Below are positions 6,492 through 13,025 of a DNA stretch of 22,859 nucleotides, in pieces. Source of the DNA: JBAWAP01 sp049589355 (GTDB taxonomy: Bacteria > Chloroflexota > Anaerolineae > VGOG01); NCBI GenBank assembly GCA_049589355.1, contig JBAWAP010000039.1, positions 1 to 22,859 on the forward strand, given 5' to 3'. Each line of letters begins with the position of its first letter. Position 1 is the stretch's first letter. Made by a program: the position numbers and the translations under genes. The notes below the pieces were generated by a model. That model worked only from the letters and a program-made list of their open reading frames with translations. It was not told the origin of the DNA and made no database searches.

Positions 6492-6918
6492 AGTAGTCCG
6501 TCGGGCTGGCGATTTGATGAGGCGAGGCTACCATTGAGCCGAGGCGATAGTGCTCGCCGTGGGCGGGCACGTCCTGGGTGACCTTGACCCTCTCATAGTG
6601 AGAATGGCTAACGGCTTCGCGGGAGGAGTTGGGGGAACCAAGCAAGAGATGTGTGGGGCGCTGAGTGCTGGGGTTATGATCATCGGGGCACTGTACGGGC
6701 GCAACAACCTGGAGGAGGATGACTCGCCAGCCCGCCGGCTGACTACCTGCTATCGGGAGTGCTTCGCCGCCGAGCTGGGCGCTACCCGCTGCGGTCCCCT
6801 GTACGAACAGGTCCATGCCCCTGGCGGATTTGGGTCATGCTCCGTCGTGGTCGAGCGCGCCGCACGAATCCTGCTGGAGTTGCTGACTGAGCAGGGGAGT
6901 GAGGGATGGAGGAACTGA
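6472..6918 (+). CDS. C_GCAxxG_C_C family redox protein, probable selenoprotein (TGA at 6535-6537 read as Sec)
   Basis: Reading TGA 6535-6537 as selenocysteine gives 148 residues. The N-terminus MVGNKHEVVRRAGDLMRRGY is followed by H-U-AEAIVLAVGG, with U22 where the family has its first invariant Cys (FNCAQAV-like). The other conserved cysteines follow: CGALSAG (C61, the CGAxxG motif), C107 (TRC) and C123 (GSCS), plus C93 and C97. The family is a putative redox-active protein of about 140 residues, and this length matches. A strong Shine-Dalgarno precedes ATG 6472, and no other stop interrupts the frame to 6918. A SECIS-like hairpin lies at 6550-6570. A caller that treats TGA as stop would report only 6550-6918 or nothing. 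The alternative, a one-base nonsense mutation, is less likely because the hairpin is so well placed. Confidence 0.8.
6535..6537 (+). other. Probable selenocysteine codon (UGA)
   Basis: This in-frame TGA is codon 22 of the redox gene, flanked by family-like sequence on both sides (RRGYH before, AEAIVLAV after). It replaces the first Cys of the C_GCAxxG_C_C pattern. Confidence 0.78.
6550..6570 (+). promoter_or_regulatory. Candidate bacterial SECIS hairpin
   Basis: Bases 6550-6558 (GTGCTCGCC) pair with 6562-6570 (GGCGGGCAC) over nine positions, with one G-U wobble. This leaves the triloop GUG at 6559-6561. The stem begins 12 bases after the UGA and the loop G is the 22nd base after it. Bacterial SECIS elements need a loop G (usually GU) at about this distance; the E. 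coli fdhF mini-hairpin starts 11 bases after its UGA. Confidence 0.75.
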
Positions 6919-7295
6919 TTCGGGAATTCATCAACCAGCGCGTCTGGGCGGTGGTGGGGGTCTCACTTAACCCTGAGAAGTTTGGCCACCGGGTATTTCG
7001 CAACCTGCGGGCGGCGGGCTACATCGTCTACGGCGTCAATCCCGGTGGGGGCGAGATCGAGGGCCAGAGGTTATACTCCAGTTTGGCCGACCTACCGGAG
7101 AAGCCGGTGGTGGTGGACATCGTCGTTCCGCCGAAGGTGACCGAGGAAATAGTCCGCCAGTGCGCGGAACTCGGGCTGGGGAGGGTCTGGATGCAGCCTG
7201 GCTCCGAGTCGGAGGAAGCCATCCGCTTCTGCCAAGAAAAGGGCATTAAGGTCGTCCACGGCGCCTGCGCTATGATCCGAAAGCGAGAGTGGTGA
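6906..7295 (+). CDS. CoA-binding domain protein (CoA_binding_2)
   Basis: This 129-residue protein has a Rossmann fold. VVGVSLNPEKFGHRVFRNL (16-34) is the nucleotide/CoA-binding loop, followed by YIVYGVNPGG, VVVDIVVPP (about 69-77), GLGRVWMQPGSESEEA and VVHGACAMI. It matches the stand-alone family related to the N-terminal domain of succinyl-CoA synthetase alpha (YccU-like). The ligand and role are not established. It overlaps the end of the redox gene by 13 bases and has GAGTGAGGG upstream of its ATG. Length is normal. Confidence 0.88.
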   Translation: MEELIREFINQRVWAVVGVSLNPEKFGHRVFRNLRAAGYIVYGVNPGGGEIEGQRLYSSLADLPEKPVVVDIVVPPKVTEEIVRQCAELGLGRVWMQPGSESEEAIRFCQEKGIKVVHGACAMIRKREW

Positions 7296-7308
7296 GAGGT
7301 GATGAAGG

Positions 7309-7746
7309 ATGGTTTACGTTGATATCGAGAAGTGCACTGGCTGCGGAACCTGTGTCGAAGCCTGCCCCGTGGGGGCCATAAGCCTAATTGGGGATACGGC
7401 CAGAGTTGACCAGGAGAAGTGCACGGACTGTGAGGCCTGCGTGGAGGATTGCCCCAATGGGGCCATGCTGGCCGTAAGGGAGCCGGTTGCAGAGCGGGTG
7501 TCAGTCCCCAGTTTGCGCCCGTCGCCCGAGGTCATTGAGGTCAGGCTACAAGCGGCCCCCATTCCCCTGCAGGCCAGGCTGGTCCCCTTCGTAGGATCGG
7601 CCCTGGCCTTCCTGGGCCGCCAGATCGTCCCCCGCCTGGCACCGCGCCTGATCAGCGCCCTGGACCGCAGGCTCGGTGGGGAGGATGGTCTCGCCATAGG
7701 GGGCCGGGGTTTTCGCCGGCGGAGGAGGCGGGGCAGGGGTGCGTGA
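7309..7746 (+). CDS. 2[4Fe-4S] ferredoxin with amphipathic, Arg-rich C-terminal tail
   Basis: This 145-residue protein has two full cluster motifs, C9-C12-C15-C19 (CTGCGTCVEACP) and C38-C41-C44-C48 (CTDCEACVEDCP). It is a low-potential electron carrier by family. About 90 further residues are unusual for a simple ferredoxin. A segment near 83-125 alternates hydrophobic and basic residues (LVPFVGSALAFLG, then IVPRLAPRLISALDRRL) and may form amphipathic helices for membrane or partner binding. The end is GFRRRRRRGRGA. The start follows a GAGAGGTGATGAAGG ribosome-binding region. It probably supplies electrons to the ATPase or redox proteins of the same operon. Confidence 0.85.
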   Translation: MVYVDIEKCTGCGTCVEACPVGAISLIGDTARVDQEKCTDCEACVEDCPNGAMLAVREPVAERVSVPSLRPSPEVIEVRLQAAPIPLQARLVPFVGSALAFLGRQIVPRLAPRLISALDRRLGGEDGLAIGGRGFRRRRRRGRGA

Positions 7747-7799
7747 AGGCGTTGACTGCACTGTCGAATGAACTGGACAGCTTGTTGAAGGAGTGGTGA
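7743..7799 (+). CDS. Possible 18-residue peptide ORF
   Basis: GTG 7743 overlaps the ferredoxin stop (GTGA) and opens an 18-codon frame, MKALTALSNELDSLLKEW, that ends just before the next ATG. It is helical and acidic in character. It fills the only gap between two co-transcribed genes, so coupled translation is possible. It may equally be chance. No homologue is recognised. Confidence 0.25.
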   Translation: MKALTALSNELDSLLKEW

Positions 7800-7800
7800 G

Positions 7801-8025
7801 ATGTGTCAAGCAACGGTCTATCTGGCCCGTGATGGGCAGGAAGAAGAGATCATGCGAGACGTCATCCTGTTGGAACCGACGGCGGATGGTGTGCGGCTAA
7901 GCACCTTCTTCGAGGAGCCACAGATGGTGCGGGCCCGCATCGGGCGGATTGACTTCTTGAAGCACACCGTGACCCTGGTGGTTGAAGTTGAGGGCGGTCC
8001 CCTCAGACCGCCACAGGAGGGGTAG
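7801..8025 (+). CDS. CooT family nickel-binding protein
   Basis: This 74-residue protein starts MCQATVYLARDG and continues with VILLEPTADGVRLSTFFEEP and IGRIDFLKHTVTLVVE, the full CooT/RNA-binding-like family pattern. CooT of Rhodospirillum rubrum binds nickel through Cys2, which is present here, and supports CO dehydrogenase maturation. No CO dehydrogenase gene is in the window, so the client is unknown. AAGGAGTGGTGAG directly precedes the ATG. The next gene starts one base after its stop. Confidence 0.85.
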   Translation: MCQATVYLARDGQEEEIMRDVILLEPTADGVRLSTFFEEPQMVRARIGRIDFLKHTVTLVVEVEGGPLRPPQEG

Positions 8026-8026
8026 G

Positions 8027-8245
8027 ATGGCAACCACAACGGACCTGGAGAAGCTACGAGTCTTGTTGCCCCACTGGATCGAGCACAATGCCGAGCACGC
8101 GGCCGGGTTTCAGGAGTGGGCGGAGAAGGCTCGCGCCGTCGGCCAGGAGGAGGTGGCTGAAGAGATCGCCCTGGCCGCCAAGGAGTTAGGATGGGCCAAT
8201 GAGGCCCTGAGCGCAGCGCTGAAGAAGCTGGAGCAAGCCGCGTGA
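8027..8245 (+). CDS. Small helical protein of unknown function
   Basis: This 72-residue, almost wholly alpha-helical protein contains LLPHWIEHNAEHAAGFQEWA (about 13-32), with three His residues and a Glu on one face, which could bind a metal. AGGAGGGGTAGG before ATG 8027 is the ribosome-binding site; a longer frame from 7982 would overlap CooT and is rejected. Its position directly after the CooT-like gene and its His-rich helix suggest a metal-related role (inference). I recall similar short proteins beside CooT genes but cannot name a characterised family. Confidence 0.7.
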   Translation: MATTTDLEKLRVLLPHWIEHNAEHAAGFQEWAEKARAVGQEEVAEEIALAAKELGWANEALSAALKKLEQAA

Positions 8246-8628
8246 GCAAGCTCATCACCTTCACCCCCATCGGCTGGGTGGAGAACTCCTTTACCAGCCC
8301 TGCCCCGCCGGAGCAGATCCGGCAGGTCGAGTCACGGCTGGTCATCGAGCCGGCATTGGCCCCTGGTCTGACCGGTCTCGAACCCGGCCAACAGATCCTG
8401 GTCGTCTTCTATTTCCACCTGTCGCGTGGCTACGAGCTGTTGCAGCACCCTCGGGGCGACCCGAGCCGGCCCAAATGCGGGGTCTTCGCCCTGCGCAGCC
8501 CCCGCCGCCCCAACCCTATCGGCGTCACGGTGGTGGACTTGCTGGCGGTGGAAGGCAACGCACTGCGCGTGCGAGGCCTGGACGCCCTCAACGGTAGCCC
8601 GGTGTTGGACATCAAGCCGGCAGTGTGA
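8242..8628 (+). CDS. trmO: TrmO-type tRNA (t6A37)-N6-methyltransferase domain protein (TsaA family)
   Basis: This 128-residue protein has the single-domain TsaA/TrmO beta-barrel pattern: FTPIGWVENSF (7-17), GLTGLEPGQQILVVFYFHLS (about 42-61), GVFALRSPRRPNPIGVTVVDLL (about 79-100) and GLDALNGSPVLDIKPAV at the end. The RSPRRPNPIG motif is the SAM-binding signature. E. coli TrmO methylates t6A37 in tRNA-Thr; the short stand-alone versions in anaerobes may act on other substrates. The GTG start overlaps the previous stop (GTGA). Confidence 0.85.
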   Translation: MSKLITFTPIGWVENSFTSPAPPEQIRQVESRLVIEPALAPGLTGLEPGQQILVVFYFHLSRGYELLQHPRGDPSRPKCGVFALRSPRRPNPIGVTVVDLLAVEGNALRVRGLDALNGSPVLDIKPAV

Positions 8629-8640
8629 ACAGAGGGAGAG

Positions 8641-9606
8641 ATGATCGCCTTCGGTCCCGTTCCATCCCGACGTTTGGGGCGCAGCCTGGGGGTTAACAAC
8701 ATCCCGCCCAAGGTGTGCTCCTACTCCTGTGTTTACTGCCAGTTGGGTCGCACCATCAAGATGCAGGTTGAGCGCCGTGTGTTTTATGAGCCAGCGCAAG
8801 TCTTGCAGGACGTCCAACACAAGGTGGAGAAAGCCAGGGAAATCGGGGAACCCATTGACTACCTCACCTTCGTGCCCGACGGGGAGCCCACCCTGGATGT
8901 CAATCTCGGCCGTGAGATCGAGCTATTGAGGCCTTTGAGGATCAAGATCGCCGTGATCACCAACGCCTCCCTCGTCTGGCGCGAGGACGTGAGAGAGGAC
9001 CTGATGAAAGTAGATTGGGTCTCCCTGAAAGTGGATTCCACGCGGGAAGAGGTCTGGCGCAGGATCAACCGTCCCCACGGAACGTTGCAACTGACCTCGA
9101 TTTTCGATGGCGCGCTCGAGTTTGCGAAAGCCTTTGGGGGCAAACTGGCAACCGAGACGATGCTGGTTGCAGGCGTCAACGACAGCGATGACCATGTCCG
9201 GGAGGTGACCGACTTCCTGGCCCGGCTGAGGCCTGCCAGGGCCTATTTGTCCATCCCCACCAGGCCGCCCGCAGAGGAGTGGGTGCGACCTCCTGCTGAG
9301 GAAGCCATCAACCGGGCTTATCAGATCTTCAGCCAGAGGCTTGAACACGTAGAGTATCTGATTGGCTACGAGGGCAACGCCTTCGCTTTCACGGGCGATG
9401 TCGAGGAGGACCTGCTGAGCATCACCGCCGTGCATCCCATGCGGGAGGAGGCCCTGAGCGAGTTCCTGGCGCGGGCCGGGGCCGATTGGCCTGTTGTTCA
9501 CCGGCTGATCGCGCAGGGTCAACTCGTCGAGACGGAATACGAAGGACGGAAGTTCTACATAAGGAAGCTACATGGAGAGTACAAAACAGCAAGAACCCTG
9601 GCATGA
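8641..9606 (+). CDS. Radical SAM protein (COG0731-like)
   Basis: This 321-residue protein binds its [4Fe-4S] cluster through C26-C30-C33 (CSYSCVYC). It opens with FGPVPSRRLGRSLGVNNIPPK, typical of a bacterial family related to wyosine-type radical SAM enzymes but lacking the flavodoxin domain. YLTFVPDGEPTLD (about 80-92) is the GGE-like SAM-binding strand. The C-terminal 80 residues look like a winged-helix or helical accessory domain (EEALSEFLARAGADWPVVHR, then IAQGQLVETEYEGRKFYIRK). The substrate is unknown. AGAGGGAGAG precedes the ATG. It is probably the last gene of the long operon or coupled to the overlapping methyltransferase. Confidence 0.87.
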   Translation: MIAFGPVPSRRLGRSLGVNNIPPKVCSYSCVYCQLGRTIKMQVERRVFYEPAQVLQDVQHKVEKAREIGEPIDYLTFVPDGEPTLDVNLGREIELLRPLRIKIAVITNASLVWREDVREDLMKVDWVSLKVDSTREEVWRRINRPHGTLQLTSIFDGALEFAKAFGGKLATETMLVAGVNDSDDHVREVTDFLARLRPARAYLSIPTRPPAEEWVRPPAEEAINRAYQIFSQRLEHVEYLIGYEGNAFAFTGDVEEDLLSITAVHPMREEALSEFLARAGADWPVVHRLIAQGQLVETEYEGRKFYIRKLHGEYKTARTLA

Positions 9607-10204
9607 GGAGAGAAGAGCCCAAAGATACGCCAGATGGAGGAGGATAAGCTCCGGGATGGTTTATGCCCCTTTCGCCAGAAAGATCGCGGAGTGCCTGGCC
9701 CCTTTGCAAGCAGAGGCAACCATCGTGGACCTGGGCACTGGGCCGGGGCTTCTTCCTATCGAGCTCCATAAGCTCTGGCCACAAGCGAGGATCATCGGAG
9801 TTGACCCATCCGATGAAATGCTCAAGATAGCCGGAAAGAACGCCGATGAGGCAGGAGTGTCGAGTTTTGAGACGAGGGTGGGAACAGCCGAGGAGATACC
9901 GATAGAATCAAACTCTGTTGACCTGGTGGTTACCCAATCCTCGCTTCATGAGTGGGAGAACCCACAGAAAGGCTTGTCAGAGATATTCCGGGTTTTGAAA
10001 CCTGGCGGCAGCCTGATCCTCAAGGATTATAACCAGGCCTGGCTCTCCAACTGGAAGCGCAAACTGTTTGGGCTCTTTCACCATTTGGATATGTTCAAAT
10101 TCACTTTCGAGGAAGTCGCTGATTTAATGAAGGAGGCCGGCTTTGGTGAGATCAAAGGCCAGGGGAAAGGGCTGCAGTTCTTTGTACGGGCCCTAAAGCG
10201 ATAG
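9572..10204 (+). CDS. Class I SAM-dependent methyltransferase (second copy)
   Basis: This 210-residue protein has SAM motif IVDLGTGPGLLPIEL (51-65), IGVDPSDEMLK (about 74-84), AEEIPIESNSVDLVV (about 106-120) and RVLKPGGSLILKD (about 141-153), characteristic of Methyltransf_11/25 enzymes. The N-terminus is very basic (RRAQRYARWRR). The start overlaps the radical SAM gene by 35 bases, with AAGGAAG upstream. It is not closely similar to the methyltransferase at 5898. The substrate cannot be told. It is the last member of the unbroken gene run; a 178-base gap follows. Confidence 0.85.
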   Translation: MESTKQQEPWHEERRAQRYARWRRISSGMVYAPFARKIAECLAPLQAEATIVDLGTGPGLLPIELHKLWPQARIIGVDPSDEMLKIAGKNADEAGVSSFETRVGTAEEIPIESNSVDLVVTQSSLHEWENPQKGLSEIFRVLKPGGSLILKDYNQAWLSNWKRKLFGLFHHLDMFKFTFEEVADLMKEAGFGEIKGQGKGLQFFVRALKR

Positions 10205-10233
10205 AAGATGAACCCTGTTGTGAGGAGCGTGCC

Positions 10234-10341
10234 GTGAAAAAGTGCAAACGCCCTTGTCGCTGCCTGTGTCATCGGGGACGAGGGCCGGGGGTCAAACGTC
10301 CACCGCCCTGTGAAGCCGACGAGGAAACCATTGTCTCCTAG
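10234..10341 (+). CDS. Possible small Cys-rich protein (35 residues)
   Basis: GTG 10234 follows TGAGGAG at 10221-10227 and opens a frame MKKCKRPCRCLCHRGRGPG, then VKRPPPCEADEETIVS, ending at TAG 10339-10341. It has five Cys residues, four of them packed in CxxxCxCxC, and many Arg/Lys. This could bind a metal. It fills the gap between the methyltransferase and the TauE-type permease. No family is recognised; a chance ORF is possible. Confidence 0.42.
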   Translation: MKKCKRPCRCLCHRGRGPGVKRPPPCEADEETIVS

Positions 10342-10382
10342 GGTTGCTAAGTGCGTCCAATTCACAACGGAGGTGAACGATT

Positions 10383-11213
10383 ATGAACGCGATGTTTGTT
10401 GTCTGGTTGCTGGTAGCTGGTGCAGGCGTCGGCTTCGCCAACGGCATGTTCGGTGTCGGCGGCTGCTTTCTGATGGTGCCGGTGATGTTCTTCCTGTTCA
10501 AGGGCCTGGGCGTGCCGGTAGACACGGCAATGAAGATCTCACTATGCACCAACATGGCCGTGGTTGTGCCGACCGCCTTGAGTGGTGCATTGCGCCATGC
10601 CAGGATCAAAAAGTTCTCCATGTCTCACTACTGGAACTTTGCCATCCCGGTGGGGGTGGGTTCGCTGGTGGGGAGCGGCATCGCCGTCTTTGTGCCGGGT
10701 GCGATCCTGAAGGTGCTGTTCGGCGTGCTGTGCCTCATCGGCGCGTACCGCTTCATGACGGCCAAACCACGCCCGGTGGACGAGATGCCGCCGGTAGAAA
10801 AAGGCAAGTTCTGGCCCACTGGCTTTGGCGGCGGTTTCATCGCCCACTTTCTGGGCATCGGTGGTGGGCTGGTCTACGTGCCGTCGTTAAATACCCTCCT
10901 GGGGGTGCCCATTCACCAGAGTGTGGCCCTCTCCCAGGCGACGATGGTCATCGGTTCCAGCGTCGGCACGCTGACCTTCTTCATCCTGGGCTTCTTCCGC
11001 AGCCTGACCGACCTGCCGCCGCTGGGCCTGAGCTACTTCAACCTGGCGGCCTGGCTGCCCCTGGTGGTGACCAGCATCCCAATGGCGCAGGTGGGAGCCA
11101 TCATGGCCCACAAGCTGAGCGAGAAGCGACTCAAGTTCCTGCTGGCGTTGCTCTACATCTACGTCGGTCTGAAGCTGATCGGGGTGTTCACCTGGCTGGG
11201 GCTGCCCTTGTAG
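10383..11213 (+). CDS. TauE/SafE family sulfite/anion exporter-like permease
   Basis: This 276-residue integral membrane protein has about eight hydrophobic segments. The N-terminal half opens with VWLLVAGAGVGFANGMFGVGG (a glycine-rich re-entrant motif), and the second half repeats it as GFGGGFIAHFLGIGGGLVYVP (about 142-162). That internal duplication is the hallmark of TauE/SafE proteins. Members move sulfite, sulfoacetate, taurine products or other organic anions out of the cell. CGGAGGTGA precedes the ATG. With the neighbouring metal-sulfur genes, export or import of a sulfur compound is plausible but unproven. Confidence 0.9.
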   Translation: MNAMFVVWLLVAGAGVGFANGMFGVGGCFLMVPVMFFLFKGLGVPVDTAMKISLCTNMAVVVPTALSGALRHARIKKFSMSHYWNFAIPVGVGSLVGSGIAVFVPGAILKVLFGVLCLIGAYRFMTAKPRPVDEMPPVEKGKFWPTGFGGGFIAHFLGIGGGLVYVPSLNTLLGVPIHQSVALSQATMVIGSSVGTLTFFILGFFRSLTDLPPLGLSYFNLAAWLPLVVTSIPMAQVGAIMAHKLSEKRLKFLLALLYIYVGLKLIGVFTWLGLPL

Positions 11214-11228
11214 GCAGATGGGGATACA

Positions 11229-11312
11229 ATGAGTGTGACAGTTGATGAGGTGCATCGTACTTCAGAAGCCATCCAGGTCTCCGGCCTCACCAAATACTAT
11301 TGTGACAGTTGA
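11229..11312 (+). pseudogene. Disrupted original 5' end of the ABC ATPase gene
   Basis: ATG 11229 begins MSVTVDEVHRTSEAIQVSGL, the natural start of the ABC protein. After 24 codons it runs into the second copy of a 67-bp duplication in the wrong frame and stops at TGA 11310-11312. It is the left-over start, not a separate gene. Confidence 0.7.
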
Positions 11313-11367
11313 TGAGGTGCATCGTACTTCAGAAGCCATCCAGGTCTCCGGCCTCACCAAATACTAT
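11234..11367. repeat. Perfect 67-bp tandem duplication
   Basis: Bases 11234-11300 are repeated exactly at 11301-11367, each running from TGTGACAGTT to AAATACTAT. Sixty-seven is not a multiple of three, so the copy shifts the frame of the ABC gene. Identity is complete, so it is recent or an assembly artefact. Confidence 0.95.
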
Positions 11368-12243
11368 GACGACCTTTTGGCCGTGGATCATATCAGCTTT
11401 GCCGTGCCCCAAGGCCAGGTTTTCGGCTTCCTGGGGCCCAACGGGGCGGGGAAGACGACGACCATCCGGATGCTGACCGGGCTGACCCGCCCCACGGAGG
11501 GCAGTGCCCGCGTCCTGGGATTCGACCTGGCCCGGGAGGTCACGCGCATCAAGAAATGCATTGGCGTGGTGCCGGAGACGTCCAACCTCTACGACGAGCT
11601 CTCGGCCCGGGACAATCTGGTGTTCACGGGGCAGCTATACGGCGTCCCCCGCCGGGAACGGGGCGAACGGGCCGATGCGCTCCTGCGGCGCTTTCGCCTG
11701 TGGGAGAAGCGCAACACGCCCTTCGGTAAGCTCTCCAAGGGGATGAAGCGCGCCCTGACGGTGGCGGCGGCGCTGGTCCACCGCCCTCAACTGGTCTTCC
11801 TCGATGAGCCGACGACCGGGCTGGACATCCTCTCCGCCCGCTCCCTACGGGCGCTGATCCGACAACTGCGGGAGGAGGGGGTGACGGTGTTTCTGACCAC
11901 CCACTACCTGGAGGAGGCGGAGCGGCTGTGCGATCAGGTGGCCCTCATCGTCCAGGGCCGCATCGTCGCCCTGGACACGGTAGAGGGGCTGAAGGCCCGG
12001 TTGCAGAGGCGGGCTGCAGTGGAGGTCACTGTAGGACCAAGTGCAAACGAAGGGGTAAGTAGACTCCTGCGCTTTGCCGCTGAGGACGTGCCGGCAGCGT
12101 TGCGATTAGCGCTGGCCGAGGCTGAGCACCAGGGGCGGCCGGTGCTCTCGGTGCGCACTGTGGAGCCTACTCTGGAAGACGCTTTCATCGAGCTGACCGG
12201 CCTGAGCGCTGAGGTGATGCTGGCGGAGAAAGGCAGGCGATGA
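11302..12243 (+). CDS. ABC-2 type transporter ATP-binding protein
   Basis: This 313-residue ATPase has Walker A GPNGAGKTTT (45-54), signature LSKGMKRAL (a variant of LSGGQ), Walker B LVFLDEPTTGLD and the H-loop TTHYLEEAE. The C-terminal 80 residues form the DrrA/CcmA-like accessory region. It powers the membrane protein encoded next, with which it overlaps by four bases. The true start was lost through the 67-bp duplication. GTG 11302, inside the second copy, restores VTVDEVHRT but has no ribosome-binding site. A frame from TTG 11242 or ATG 11245 also reads in but would add a nonsense leader from the out-of-frame first copy. Expression may be reduced if the duplication is real. Confidence 0.85.
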   Translation: MTVDEVHRTSEAIQVSGLTKYYDDLLAVDHISFAVPQGQVFGFLGPNGAGKTTTIRMLTGLTRPTEGSARVLGFDLAREVTRIKKCIGVVPETSNLYDELSARDNLVFTGQLYGVPRRERGERADALLRRFRLWEKRNTPFGKLSKGMKRALTVAAALVHRPQLVFLDEPTTGLDILSARSLRALIRQLREEGVTVFLTTHYLEEAERLCDQVALIVQGRIVALDTVEGLKARLQRRAAVEVTVGPSANEGVSRLLRFAAEDVPAALRLALAEAEHQGRPVLSVRTVEPTLEDAFIELTGLSAEVMLAEKGRR

Positions 12244-12974
12244 TGTGGCGTGATGACCTGCGCGGCATTTTCTACATCGCCCTCAAGGACCTGCGGGCCT
12301 ACTACCTGAAGCCGCCCAACATCAGTTGGGGCATTATCTTTCCTTTCGCCTTGATCCTGGCCTTCACCATCCGCCAGCCGGGGGAGATGCGGGATTTGGC
12401 GCCGGGTCTCTTGGGAATGACCGTGCTCTTTGGCACCACCAGCATGGAGGCCATCGTCATCACCTTCGAGCGCCGCATCGGGGCATTGGAGCGGCTGATG
12501 CTGGCCCCGGTCTCGCTGCCGGCGCTGCTTCTGGGCAAAGTGCTGGGGGGCATGGCCTTCGGCCTGGTCACCACCGTGGCCGTCCTGGCGGTGGCCGTGG
12601 CTGTACTTGGGCTGTGGGGGATCAACTGGCCTCTCCTGATCCTGGCTCTCGTCCTCTCGGCGGCAGCCTTTTCGGCCCTGGGGGCCTTCGTCTCGGTGAC
12701 AGTACGGGAGGTTTTCGAGGCCCAGACCCTGGCTAACTTCATCCGTTTCCCTATGATCTTCCTTTGCGGCGTCTTTGTCCCCCTTTCGGCCATGCCACCG
12801 GCGTTGCGGCTCCTGGCTCGCTGCCTGCCGCTGACCTACGCGGTGGAGGCACTGCGAGGGGCTCTGGCTGGAGCTACCTTTTGGACCGCGGGAGTGAATC
12901 TGCTGGTCCTGGGCGGATTTGCTGTAGCCCTATTCGCCCTGGCGACCAAGACGCTGGCGGCACGCCTCGACTAG
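12240..12974 (+). CDS. ABC-2 type transporter permease
   Basis: This 244-residue protein has about six membrane segments. They include IIFPFALILAFTI near 30-45, LLLGKVLGGMAFGLVTTVAVLAVAVAVLGL near 95-125, LLILALVLSAAAFSALGAFVSV, and FPMIFLCGVFVPLSAMPP near 165-180, the conserved ABC-2 loop. It is the partner of the overlapping ATPase gene (ATGA). The substrate is unknown; drugs, lipids or sodium are typical for such single-permease exporters. Length and layout are normal. Confidence 0.88.
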   Translation: MMWRDDLRGIFYIALKDLRAYYLKPPNISWGIIFPFALILAFTIRQPGEMRDLAPGLLGMTVLFGTTSMEAIVITFERRIGALERLMLAPVSLPALLLGKVLGGMAFGLVTTVAVLAVAVAVLGLWGINWPLLILALVLSAAAFSALGAFVSVTVREVFEAQTLANFIRFPMIFLCGVFVPLSAMPPALRLLARCLPLTYAVEALRGALAGATFWTAGVNLLVLGGFAVALFALATKTLAARLD

Positions 12975-13025
12975 AGAAGTGCGGAGAGGGTAGCTATTGT
13001 TGAAGCTTTCTTGAGAGGAGGCGAA

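Noticed and set aside
6543..6558. Alternative SECIS hairpin GGCGA/TCGCC with loop TAGTGC
   Set aside because: Only five base pairs, and its loop begins about 10 bases after the UGA, nearer than usual. The 9-bp hairpin at 6550-6570 fits better.
6550..6918. A shorter gene starting after the TGA at 6550
   Set aside because: It would lack the first conserved residue of the family and has no ribosome-binding site, while ATG 6472 has a strong one.
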